Assembly: GCF_000378145.1 (NCBI RefSeq)
Contig: NZ_KB899282.1
Span: 62,001 to 126,000 of the forward strand
DNA: 64,000 bases
DNA from: Saccharibacillus kuerlensis DSM 22868
GTDB lineage: Bacteria > Bacillota > Bacilli > Paenibacillales > Paenibacillaceae
Direction of reading: 5' to 3'
Shown: positions 53,858-61,087 of the stretch, piece after piece
Layout of the letters: every line of letters starts with the position of its first letter
How positions within the stretch are numbered: position 1 is the first letter of the stretch
Notes under the pieces: generated by a model
The model's database searches: none
What the model was told of the DNA's origin: nothing
The model's input: only the letters and a program-made list of their open reading frames with translations
Made by a program: the position numbers and the translations under genes

Positions 53858-55597
53858 TCAATACAGCCGGAACACGAAATAAGCATACGGATCGAGCGTC
53901 GTCTCTCCGCCTTCCAGTGCTTCCGCTGCCGCATCATCCGAGCAGACGATGCATTCGGCACGAATCAGATCTTCCCGCAGATTGTCCGGCAGCGTAACTT
54001 GAGTGGTCGTTCTCGAGAAGTTCAGCACGACCAACCAGCGCTCGTCTTCTCTTTCGCGCAGGTAGGCGTAAATATGCTTATCTTCTTCCAGTACCGGCTC
54101 ATATGTCCCCAGCGACAGGACCGGATTGTCCCGGCGAAGACGGATCATGCGGCGGTACAGATTCAGTACAGATTCGGGATCTTCTTCCTGCTGGCGGACA
54201 TTGATCTGCGCTTTGTTCGGATTGATCCGCTGCCACGGCTTGCCTGTCGTAAACCCGGCGCCTTCTTCGTCATTCCACTGCATCGGCGTACGGCTGTGAT
54301 CGCGGGCTTTGGCCAGGACACGACGCAAAATTTCTTCCGATTCCATCCCCCGCTGATTGACCATCAAATCGTAATAAGCCAGCGCCTGCTGCTCCTTAAT
54401 GTCGTCTATACTGCTGAAGAAGTGTGCATTTGTCATGCCGAGTTCTTCGCCCTGCAGCAGATTCGGCGTGCCGCGCAGCGTCATGAGAAAGACGGACAGC
54501 ATTTTCGCCGACTGTTCCCGATACTCCGTATCGTCACCCAGATAAGAAACCATCCGCACATGGTCATGGTTGCTGAGATACATACCAATCCAGGCATCGT
54601 TATGAAGCTCCTTGAGCCATCTGTGCATAACGGATTTCATGTGCCCAAGTTCCCAAGGTTCCGACGTCCACATATCGTCCGATGCATCGCAAATCTTGGA
54701 AGCCTCGATCATCAGAATAAGGTCCAGTTCCCTACGCTCCGGCAGCGTATAATCCTCGACCTCCTCGATCGTAACCTCGGACGATTCGCCCATTGTGAAG
54801 ATACCGGGATACTTGTCGAATACTTTTTCCCGCATTTCACGGAGATATTCATGAATATGTGGACCGTTTTTGTAAAATTCCTCGCCGCTGCCCTGAATAC
54901 GCTGCGTCTCTTCGGTATCGGGAAAGCTCATGTCCTTGGATAAGATATTTGCCGTATCGATCCGGAAGCCATCCACGCCTCTTTCCAACCAGAAAAGCAT
55001 CGCATTGTGGATCTCTTCGCGAACCTTCGGATTTTCCCAGTTCAGATCGGCTTGATGATCGGCATACGTGTGGAGGTAATATTCGCCTGTCTCTTCATCG
55101 AGTTTCCAGGAAGGATCCCCGAGGAAAGACGTCCAATTATTCGGCGGTCCGCCGTCTTCGCGGGCAGGCCTCCAGATATAATAATCGCGGTACGGATTAT
55201 CTTTGCCTTGAAGTGCCGCTTGAAACCACGGGTGGTCAATCGACGTGTGATTCGGCACGATTTCCATGACCAGTCGGATACCTCGTTCGTGAAAAGCTTC
55301 CAGCAGTTCATCAAAATCGTCCAAAGTTCCGTACTCGGGATCGATGTCCATATAATCGGTCACGTCATAGCCGTAATCTCGGTTAGGCGACTTGAAGATC
55401 GGAGACAGCCAGACGGCCGTTACTCCAAGATCGCGGATGTAATCGGCTTTCTCGATTACGCCGCGCAGGTCGCCGACTCCATCTCCATTCGTATCATTGA
55501 AGCTCCGTACGTAAACTTCGTATACAATATTTTCTTTCCAATGTATATCCGATTGAAGCTGCTTCGGTGTCTGGGCTGTTGGCAGTTGTCTCGACAT
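53858..55597 (-). CDS. GH13 alpha-glucosidase
   Basis: 579 residues with the GH13_31-like barrel: Asp214 (GFRIDTANI, nucleophile), Glu271 (TMGESSEV, acid/base) and Asp345 (LSNHDHVRM). The residue after the nucleophile is Thr; in this subfamily Thr is associated with alpha-1,4 (maltose) and Val with alpha-1,6 hydrolysis, which favours maltase-type activity. No signal peptide, so it acts inside the cell. GAGGAGGAG precedes ATG 55597. Confidence 0.9.
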   Translation of the reverse strand: MSRQLPTAQTPKQLQSDIHWKENIVYEVYVRSFNDTNGDGVGDLRGVIEKADYIRDLGVTAVWLSPIFKSPNRDYGYDVTDYMDIDPEYGTLDDFDELLEAFHERGIRLVMEIVPNHTSIDHPWFQAALQGKDNPYRDYYIWRPAREDGGPPNNWTSFLGDPSWKLDEETGEYYLHTYADHQADLNWENPKVREEIHNAMLFWLERGVDGFRIDTANILSKDMSFPDTEETQRIQGSGEEFYKNGPHIHEYLREMREKVFDKYPGIFTMGESSEVTIEEVEDYTLPERRELDLILMIEASKICDASDDMWTSEPWELGHMKSVMHRWLKELHNDAWIGMYLSNHDHVRMVSYLGDDTEYREQSAKMLSVFLMTLRGTPNLLQGEELGMTNAHFFSSIDDIKEQQALAYYDLMVNQRGMESEEILRRVLAKARDHSRTPMQWNDEEGAGFTTGKPWQRINPNKAQINVRQQEEDPESVLNLYRRMIRLRRDNPVLSLGTYEPVLEEDKHIYAYLREREDERWLVVLNFSRTTTQVTLPDNLREDLIRAECIVCSDDAAAEALEGGETTLDPYAYFVFRLY

Positions 55598-55724
55598 CTT
55601 ACTCCTCCTCATTAAAAAGCCGCTGATTCGGCCAATTGACAGGGTTGCGAAAAGTCCGCCCTGCCGGCTGTGTATGTCCTATTACCCAAAAATCGTAAGC
55701 AGCTATAAATAGGAGGGACTTATA

Positions 55725-55793
55725 ATGAAAAATAACGAGTTCTTCGGTACTTGTAAAACAAAAGACTTCTTCCCGGAGGGAAAAAGTCTTTAA
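55725..55793 (+). CDS. 22-codon ORF with strong ribosome site
   Basis: A tiny frame beginning MKNNEFFGTCKTKDFF and ending PEGKSL, preceded by AGGAGGG at 7-nt spacing, one of the best sites in the window. Its 3' half doubles as a stem-loop (55761-55791). No larger gene lies downstream on this strand before 58200. It may be a small peptide gene or a leader; the sequence alone does not decide. Confidence 0.4.
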   Translation: MKNNEFFGTCKTKDFFPEGKSL

Positions 55794-55797
55794 TTTA
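55760..55797. terminator. Terminator between the 22-codon ORF and the SDR gene
   Basis: AAAGACTTCTTCCC pairs with GGGAAAAAGTCTTT (one mismatch) around GGA. The minus strand continues TTTTGTTTT, ending the SDR transcript; the plus strand has a weaker TTTAATTTATTTT tract. Confidence 0.75.
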
Positions 55798-55840
55798 TTT
55801 TGTACTTTACAACTTTCTGTATTGCAGCGTTCTGTTTTTT

Positions 55841-56812
55841 TTACAGCTTCACTCCGTACAGAATGCCTTTCTTCTTCGCCGCTTCGCTCGCCGCGCTGAA
55901 GTCGTAGCTTACGCCCGTCAGCTTCTCAGATACACGCCAGAGCTTCGCCATCGTCTCTTCATTCATCTTGTGATCGACCGAACGGTCGATTGTAGGATAG
56001 CCCCTGCGGCCGCCTTTGCCGTCCGGTCCAATATATTCGCCGCCGTGCAGCGAAGGATAGGTCGCCGCATACAGGGTTGGCAGTGCTCCCATTGCTGCTG
56101 GCTGGCTCATCAGCCCCCAGAGCAGAGCTACGGCTTTTCCCGCCTGCTTGCCCGAACCGCGCGAAATCAAGTTGGTATTCGAGACGCCCGGATGGCAGCC
56201 GATACTGAGCGTATCCGCTCCGACCGCGGACAGCCGCTTCTGCAGTTCGCGGGCGAACAGCAGGTTGGCGAGTTTGCTCTGACCGTAGAATTTCATTGCA
56301 CTGTAGCCGATCTGACCGTGCAGATTATTGAAGTAAATGAAGCCCTTTTTGGCCGCGATACTGCTCAGCGTTACAATGCGCGAACCCGGTGTCTTCAGAA
56401 TCAGCGGCAGCAGACGTCCCGTCAGCGCGAAATGTCCAAGGTGATTGCTGCCGAACTGAAGCTCGAAGCCGTCTTTTGTTTTGCTGTACGGAGGAATCAT
56501 GACGCCTGCATTGTTCACCAGGACATGCAGATCCTCGTACTTGCCGATCACGCCTGCCGCGAACGCTTCAATGCTGGCCAGGTCGGCCAGATCCATGCGC
56601 ATGACTTCCACACTCGCCTGTGGAAACTTCTTCAGCAGACCGTCGGCCGCCTGATAGCCTTTTTGCATATTGCGTACGGCCATAATGATTTTAGCTCCCT
56701 TGGCCGCAAATCCGTAAGCCGTTTCCAGCCCCAAGCCTCCGCTTCCTCCCGTAATAATCACGCGTTTGCCACTCATATCCGGCATCGAATCGATCGTCCA
56801 TTGTCCATTCAT
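55841..56812 (-). CDS. Short-chain dehydrogenase/reductase
   Basis: 323 residues with the classical SDR layout: GGSGGLGLE cofactor loop near residue 21, NNAGVM, Ser in VTLSSIAA and YGQSKLAN (Tyr-x3-Lys). The long C-terminus and overall sequence resemble the retinol-dehydrogenase/protochlorophyllide-reductase-like SDR group common in Bacillales. GGAGG fits ATG 56812 (8 nt) better than ATG 56818. Substrate unknown. Confidence 0.88.
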   Translation of the reverse strand: MNGQWTIDSMPDMSGKRVIITGGSGGLGLETAYGFAAKGAKIIMAVRNMQKGYQAADGLLKKFPQASVEVMRMDLADLASIEAFAAGVIGKYEDLHVLVNNAGVMIPPYSKTKDGFELQFGSNHLGHFALTGRLLPLILKTPGSRIVTLSSIAAKKGFIYFNNLHGQIGYSAMKFYGQSKLANLLFARELQKRLSAVGADTLSIGCHPGVSNTNLISRGSGKQAGKAVALLWGLMSQPAAMGALPTLYAATYPSLHGGEYIGPDGKGGRRGYPTIDRSVDHKMNEETMAKLWRVSEKLTGVSYDFSAASEAAKKKGILYGVKL

Positions 56813-56995
56813 TCGCATATCCTCCTCGACTGTGGCGCAGTCTCCATCGTTCGGAGACGACGCGCGATTTGAGTCTCCCCGTCCTACCGACAGTGTGACG
56901 CAGCAAAACACTTTTTTCAAACTTCCGATTGGCCGTTTCGTCCGCTCGCCGCAAAAAGGCTTTTCCAAACGGAAAAGCCTTAACAGGCTTATTCT

Positions 56996-57202
56996 TCAAG
57001 CGCCGGTCAGCATCAGCATAACACCCAACGAAAGCGACACGAACAGCAGCAGAAAACCAAGTGCACGGAAAGCTTCCGACTGAAAACGCACCGGCTCGGA
57101 CAACTCGTCTCCAGCGCGATCACGCAGCGGATGTAAAATACGATCCGGACGGGCGATCACCAGTGGACACAGCAGCAGAAAGACTCCGATCAGCATAAAC
57201 AA
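56996..57202 (-). CDS. Small two-helix membrane protein
   Basis: 68 residues: hydrophobic N-terminus (MLIGVFLLLCPLVI), a charged middle (RPDRILHPLRDRAGDELSEP) and a second helix (LGFLLLFVSLSLGVMLML). GAGGAGGAG gives 8-nt spacing to TTG 57202; ATG 57196 is the alternative. Family unknown; possibly co-transcribed with the coiled-coil proteins upstream. Confidence 0.6.
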   Translation of the reverse strand: MFMLIGVFLLLCPLVIARPDRILHPLRDRAGDELSEPVRFQSEAFRALGFLLLFVSLSLGVMLMLTGA

Positions 57203-57341
57203 GTGCGTCTCCTCCTCGAAGTTCCGGATTCGGACGGTCTGTAAGCATGCTTTTAATCGCCACAGAAGCGTCCGGTTACTTTGTATGTACCCGGAACGCT
57301 CACGGCGCTATCAGTTTCAAGCAAATGGATATTGCACAGGC

Positions 57342-57635
57342 TTAATCCTTCTTCACCTGTACAGAGCCCGGCGCGCCTTCGTTTGGCTGTTCCAATGAAG
57401 CTTCCACCCTCTTTAGTCTTTGACCCTGTTCAGCCACAACAGTGTTCAACTCCTGCAAATGCCGGTCGAGGACTTGGAACCGGTCATTCTGCTTACGATC
57501 CATATGATCCAACTCGACGCGAACAAGACGATTGATTCGGCTTTCCACTACCGAAGAAACGATCGCATAAATAACTCCGGCCAGTACGCCAAGCTTGACT
57601 AATTCGATGACAATCACCCAAAATAATTCGTTCAT
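57342..57635 (-). CDS. Small membrane protein with coiled coil (1)
   Basis: 97 residues: one N-terminal helix (~5-28, VIVIELVKLGVLAGVIYAIV) then a charged helical region with heptad-like spacing (DHMDRKQNDRFQVLDRHLQ) and a basic end. It has the same build as the next gene upstream, 58 bp away, which suggests paired or paralogous proteins. A GGATGAGAG site precedes the ATG. No named family. Confidence 0.6.
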   Translation of the reverse strand: MNELFWVIVIELVKLGVLAGVIYAIVSSVVESRINRLVRVELDHMDRKQNDRFQVLDRHLQELNTVVAEQGQRLKRVEASLEQPNEGAPGSVQVKKD

Positions 57636-57693
57636 AGGCTCTCATCCTTTCTGTCCGGATTTCTGCTTCATCTTGTCGTCTGTCGTCTGTCTT

Positions 57694-57951
57694 CTACTCT
57701 GTACGCCGGTTCTGACGCAGCAGAATCTCGTTCTGTTCGCGCAGCAGCGTATTCTGTGCTTCGTAATGAGCATCCATACGCTCGAAACGCTCGGCCTGCC
57801 GGCGCTCCAGTTCATTCAGATCCATACGCAGCGAATAAATCTCTCGAGTCATGTTGGAATGGTTAATCGCCAACTTAATAACGAAGTAATAGATCACATA
57901 GGTAATGACCGCGATCACGACTGGATACAGCAAACCCATTAGATTCATCAT
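57694..57951 (-). CDS. Small membrane protein with coiled coil (2)
   Basis: 85 residues: one helix (~6-28) then a strong coiled-coil segment (LRMDLNELERRQAERFERM, LREQNEILLRQNRR). Same order of parts as the gene downstream. GAGGAGGAAGGG precedes two adjacent ATGs (57951, 57948). No named family. Confidence 0.6.
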   Translation of the reverse strand: MMNLMGLLYPVVIAVITYVIYYFVIKLAINHSNMTREIYSLRMDLNELERRQAERFERMDAHYEAQNTLLREQNEILLRQNRRTE

Positions 57952-58199
57952 CCCTTCCTCCTCATGGATAAACTCTTTTTGTTCTAGTCTATAAACAACG
58001 CTGCGGAACGATAAGAAGTTTTCCTTTTCCGTAAATCCGTTCGAATAGATCCTCAGCCCGCCTATCCTTAGGTCCAGGTTATCCGCTGCCCCGGGACTGA
58101 GTTCAATTTCGGGCCGCTGGCCGATTTCGATACGCTATACGGCCGCTACAATTAAGACTAAAGTGCCGAACGATCACAGAAACGAAAGGAAGTTTGATC

Positions 58200-59798
58200 A
58201 TGAATACAATCAAAAAACTGAAATTAGTGCTGGCCGGACTGCTGCTATGTGCATCCGCCCCTGTTACGGGCACTGAAGTTTACGCTGCTGACGTCGCTCT
58301 CGCAGCTTCGAATCCGATTCGGGAAACCGCTGCACCTGATGCATCTTCCTCAGCCTGGACGCCGGAGCAGATCGATACTTACGCAAAAGCCGCTATGGAG
58401 CGTCTGCATATCCCCGGCCTGGCTGTCGGAATTGTCCGGGAAGGCCAAATTGTCTATACGCAGGGCTACGGAAGTGCAGGGCCGGGAGCCGGTCCAATGA
58501 CACCGCAAACTCCGCTTGCGATCGGATCGACGTCCAAATCGTTCACCGCGCTTGCTGTTATGCAGCTTGTGGAAGACGGACGAGTCGATCTCGAAGCTCA
58601 GGTTACCGACTATCTGCCGGAATTCCGGCTGGCTGATCCGACCCTTTCCTCCAAAATTACCGTAGCGGATCTGTTGCATCAGACGAGCGGGCTGTCCACC
58701 TACGACGGCATCGCTTTTCTAAGCCAGGGAGAAGGAACGCTGATTCAGCATATTGCTCGTCTCAAGACGGTCAAACAGACGGGGCCTGCCGGAAGCGGTT
58801 ATCAGTACTCCAACCTGAATTACAATATCCTCGGCGCGATCGTCCAGCAGGTATCGGGTCAGTCCTATGAGGATTACATAACAGAGCGAATCTTCCTACC
58901 GCTTGGCATGAAGAGCAGCTTCTCCACGCCGGAACGGGCAAAGACTGCAGCGGCCGAAAATTCTCATCTGCGCCAGGCTTCCGGCCATCAACTGCTCTTC
59001 GGAATTACCGTTCCTACAAGATCGATGAACCATTCCGGCACCATCCCTTCCGGTTATCTCGTCTCTACCGCAGAAGATATGTCAAAGTACCTGATTATGC
59101 AGATGAACGGAGGAACCTATGAGAACAACCACCTGCTGTCTGCCGAAAACTTGGAAATCATGCATAAACCGAGCGCGGATATGGGAGACGGTTCATTTTA
59201 CGGTATGGGATGGGTGAACACCGGCGATTATGTCTGGCACAACGGTACAACGGAAAATACGTACTCGGAAATGCGAATTCATGACGGTTACGGCATCTTT
59301 GTTCTTGCCAACTCTTCCGATCCGCTGGTCGTCAGCTACTCCGGCATTCTGCCGGGCATCGATAACATTCTGCATGGACAAGTTCCTTCACTAGAAAGCT
59401 TGCCGGACTTTGTAAAACTGTATGCAATCGTTGACGGTATTTCACTGGTTATCGCCCTGCTGTTCCTGTGGTCGGTGTCCAGTCTGTTCCGCTGGAGAAA
59501 GGCTTTTCGTCCCGTTCCATGGAAGATTACAGTAAATGTAATTCTTCTGTTGGCCTGCAATGTCGCCTTCCCTCTTCTTATTCTGCATTTCCTGGCCGGA
59601 CTTGCTCCATGGAGTATTGCCGTTACCTGGGCACCGGGCATCGGTTGGGGAATGGTTATCCTGCCTTGGCTGCTGTTCTTCACCGGAACGTTAAAGCTTC
59701 TGCTTATGCTTCGAGCTATGTTGGGAAGAAAATCGACGTCCTCACCGCAATCCCACAGCAGAAGCGCCGCGACGCAGCTCAAGCCGTTGAGCGATTAA
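58200..59798 (+). CDS. Membrane-tethered serine hydrolase, class C beta-lactamase fold
   Basis: 532 residues: signal peptide (~1-30), a beta-lactamase/DD-peptidase-like domain (~50-395) with Ser110-Thr-Ser-Lys113, Tyr203-Ser-Asn and His347-Asn-Gly, then three C-terminal helices (~410-515) and a Ser-rich tail. The His-x-Gly box instead of Lys-x-Gly is common in esterase and D-aminopeptidase-like members, so antibiotic hydrolysis should not be assumed. ATG 58200 has AGGAAG 7 nt upstream. The C-terminal helices anchor the catalytic domain outside the cell. Confidence 0.85.
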   Translation: MNTIKKLKLVLAGLLLCASAPVTGTEVYAADVALAASNPIRETAAPDASSSAWTPEQIDTYAKAAMERLHIPGLAVGIVREGQIVYTQGYGSAGPGAGPMTPQTPLAIGSTSKSFTALAVMQLVEDGRVDLEAQVTDYLPEFRLADPTLSSKITVADLLHQTSGLSTYDGIAFLSQGEGTLIQHIARLKTVKQTGPAGSGYQYSNLNYNILGAIVQQVSGQSYEDYITERIFLPLGMKSSFSTPERAKTAAAENSHLRQASGHQLLFGITVPTRSMNHSGTIPSGYLVSTAEDMSKYLIMQMNGGTYENNHLLSAENLEIMHKPSADMGDGSFYGMGWVNTGDYVWHNGTTENTYSEMRIHDGYGIFVLANSSDPLVVSYSGILPGIDNILHGQVPSLESLPDFVKLYAIVDGISLVIALLFLWSVSSLFRWRKAFRPVPWKITVNVILLLACNVAFPLLILHFLAGLAPWSIAVTWAPGIGWGMVILPWLLFFTGTLKLLLMLRAMLGRKSTSSPQSHSRSAATQLKPLSD

Positions 59799-59920
59799 TT
59801 TATGAATCGAAACTTCTTCCTGCACTAGCGACCGTGACAATCTAGGAAAGCGGTGATCTCCCAGCTGCCTTCCTTCATTTTCGCGGCATAATGTTTTTTT
59901 GAAAGCGCACGCTTTTTTCC

Positions 59921-59949
59921 TTGCCAACTGTTGAAAACGGTGTTATTCT
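59921..59949 (+). promoter_or_regulatory. Promoter of the licT-bglP locus
   Basis: TTGCCA (59921-59926), 17-bp spacer, TATTCT (59944-59949). The transcript would begin at or just before the first RAT. A poor cre-like word, TGAAAGCGCACGCT, lies just upstream (near 59900). Confidence 0.55.
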
Positions 59950-59955
59950 GATTAT

Positions 59956-59982
59956 GGGATTGTTACTGAAAAGGCAAAACCC
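59956..59982 (+). promoter_or_regulatory. Ribonucleic antiterminator (RAT) site 1
   Basis: 27-nt RAT starting GGGATTGTTACTGAAAAGG and ending CAAAACCC, of the LicT/SacT class. Its 3' part is also the 5' arm of the terminator at 59970-60022, so protein binding to the RAT prevents the terminator from forming. Confidence 0.93.
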
Positions 59983-60022
59983 AAAACATGTGCCTAACGT
60001 GTTTTGGGTTTTGCCTTTTTTT
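59970..60022 (+). terminator. RAT-controlled leader terminator before licT
   Basis: A long stem of AAGGCAAAACCCAAAACA with TGTTTTGGGTTTTGCCTT, followed by a 7-T run. Confidence 0.95.
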
Positions 60023-60085
60023 ATCCGCCGTGCACGGCGATGCAATCCTGTACGAAGCAGCTTCGATGAACAAGAGGTGAACGCA

Positions 60086-60916
60086 ATGCAAATCTTGAGG
60101 GTTCTCAACAATAACGTCATCACATCGCTGGACGACAGCGAGACTGAAATTGTGGTGATGGGCCGAGGACTCGCCTTTCAAAAAAAACCGGGAGATGCAA
60201 TCGACGAAGACAAGATCGAGAAGATCTTCCGTCCGGAAAGCAACGATTCTTCCCGTAAACTGAAGGAACTGTTGGAACAAATTCCAATGGAATATGTACA
60301 GCTGACCGAGGAGATCCGTAAACTGGCCGTCCTCATGCTGGATAAGGAATTTGGAGATTCGATCTACCTTTCGCTGACCGACCACATTCACTTCGCAGTG
60401 GAGCGTCATCAGCGGGGACTCGATATCAAAAATGGACTGCTGCTTGAAGTTAAAAGCTTGTACAAATCCGAATACCAGGTCGGCAGGTCCGCGCTCAAGC
60501 TGATCGAAGACCGGATCGGAGTAAAGCTGCCTGACGATGAAGCTGCGTTCATCGCAATGCACCTCGTCAATGCACAGCTTGGCGAAGAAATGCCTGTCTT
60601 GATGAACATCACGAAAATCATTCAGGACATTCTCAATATTGTACGCAAGCATTTCGAATTGGAATATAACGAAGATTCCATCAGTTACTACCGCTTCGTG
60701 ACGCATCTGAAATTTTTTGCGCAGCGGCTGATCAGCGGTGATCACTCCGGCAATAACTACGACAGTCTGTACGAGATTGTCAAAGAAAACTGTCCGGAAG
60801 CGTATCCCTGCACGGAATCAATCGAAGCCTACATTGCCGAGCATCACGATTATCGGTTGAACAAGGAAGAAATGCTGTACTTGACCATTCATATCGACCG
60901 CATCGCCAAAACTTAA
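60086..60916 (+). CDS. licT: BglG/LicT-family transcription antiterminator
   Basis: 276 residues: RNA-binding CAT domain (~1-55, MQILRVLNNNVI and MGRGLAFQKKPGD) and two PTS-regulation domains with histidines phosphorylated by HPr and the PTS (DHIHFAVERHQRG in PRD1, IAMHLVNAQ; EAYIAEHHDYRL and TIHIDRI in PRD2). It binds RAT hairpins when sugar is being imported. AGAGGTGA precedes ATG 60086. RATs before its own gene and before the PTS gene show autoregulation and control of bglP. Confidence 0.95.
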   Translation: MQILRVLNNNVITSLDDSETEIVVMGRGLAFQKKPGDAIDEDKIEKIFRPESNDSSRKLKELLEQIPMEYVQLTEEIRKLAVLMLDKEFGDSIYLSLTDHIHFAVERHQRGLDIKNGLLLEVKSLYKSEYQVGRSALKLIEDRIGVKLPDDEAAFIAMHLVNAQLGEEMPVLMNITKIIQDILNIVRKHFELEYNEDSISYYRFVTHLKFFAQRLISGDHSGNNYDSLYEIVKENCPEAYPCTESIEAYIAEHHDYRLNKEEMLYLTIHIDRIAKT

Positions 60917-60923
60917 TAGCACC

Positions 60924-60950
60924 GGGATTGTTACTGAAAAGGCAAAACCC
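60924..60950 (+). promoter_or_regulatory. Ribonucleic antiterminator (RAT) site 2
   Basis: 27 nt identical to RAT 1, starting 8 bp after the licT stop codon and overlapping the terminator before the PTS gene. Confidence 0.93.
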
Positions 60951-61010
60951 GGGCCGTTACCGATCGACAGCCGGATTTTCCGTTCCTGTTCTTCGAACGC
61001 CCGGGTTTTT
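60944..61010 (+). terminator. RAT-controlled terminator between licT and bglP
   Basis: AAAACCCGGGC pairs with GCCCGGGTTTT across a ~44-nt loop and ends in a T-run. The loop, far longer than in the first terminator, can itself fold. Confidence 0.85.
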
Positions 61011-61030
61011 CGTTTTGTCCGGGGTAACGC

Positions 61031-61044
61031 TGACAGCGCTTACC
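61031..61044 (+). promoter_or_regulatory. Candidate cre site before bglP
   Basis: TGACAGCGCTTACC matches 12 of 14 positions of TGWAANCGNTNWCA. Downstream of the terminator, bound CcpA could act as a roadblock. Confidence 0.45.
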
Positions 61045-61087
61045 CTGCCCTACCATTCATTTTGCATATCAGAAAGGAAGGCTGACT

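Noticed and set aside
58200-59798. Antibiotic-resistance beta-lactamase
   Set aside because: His-Asn-Gly replaces Lys-Thr-Gly and C-terminal helices are present; more like an envelope esterase or peptidase.
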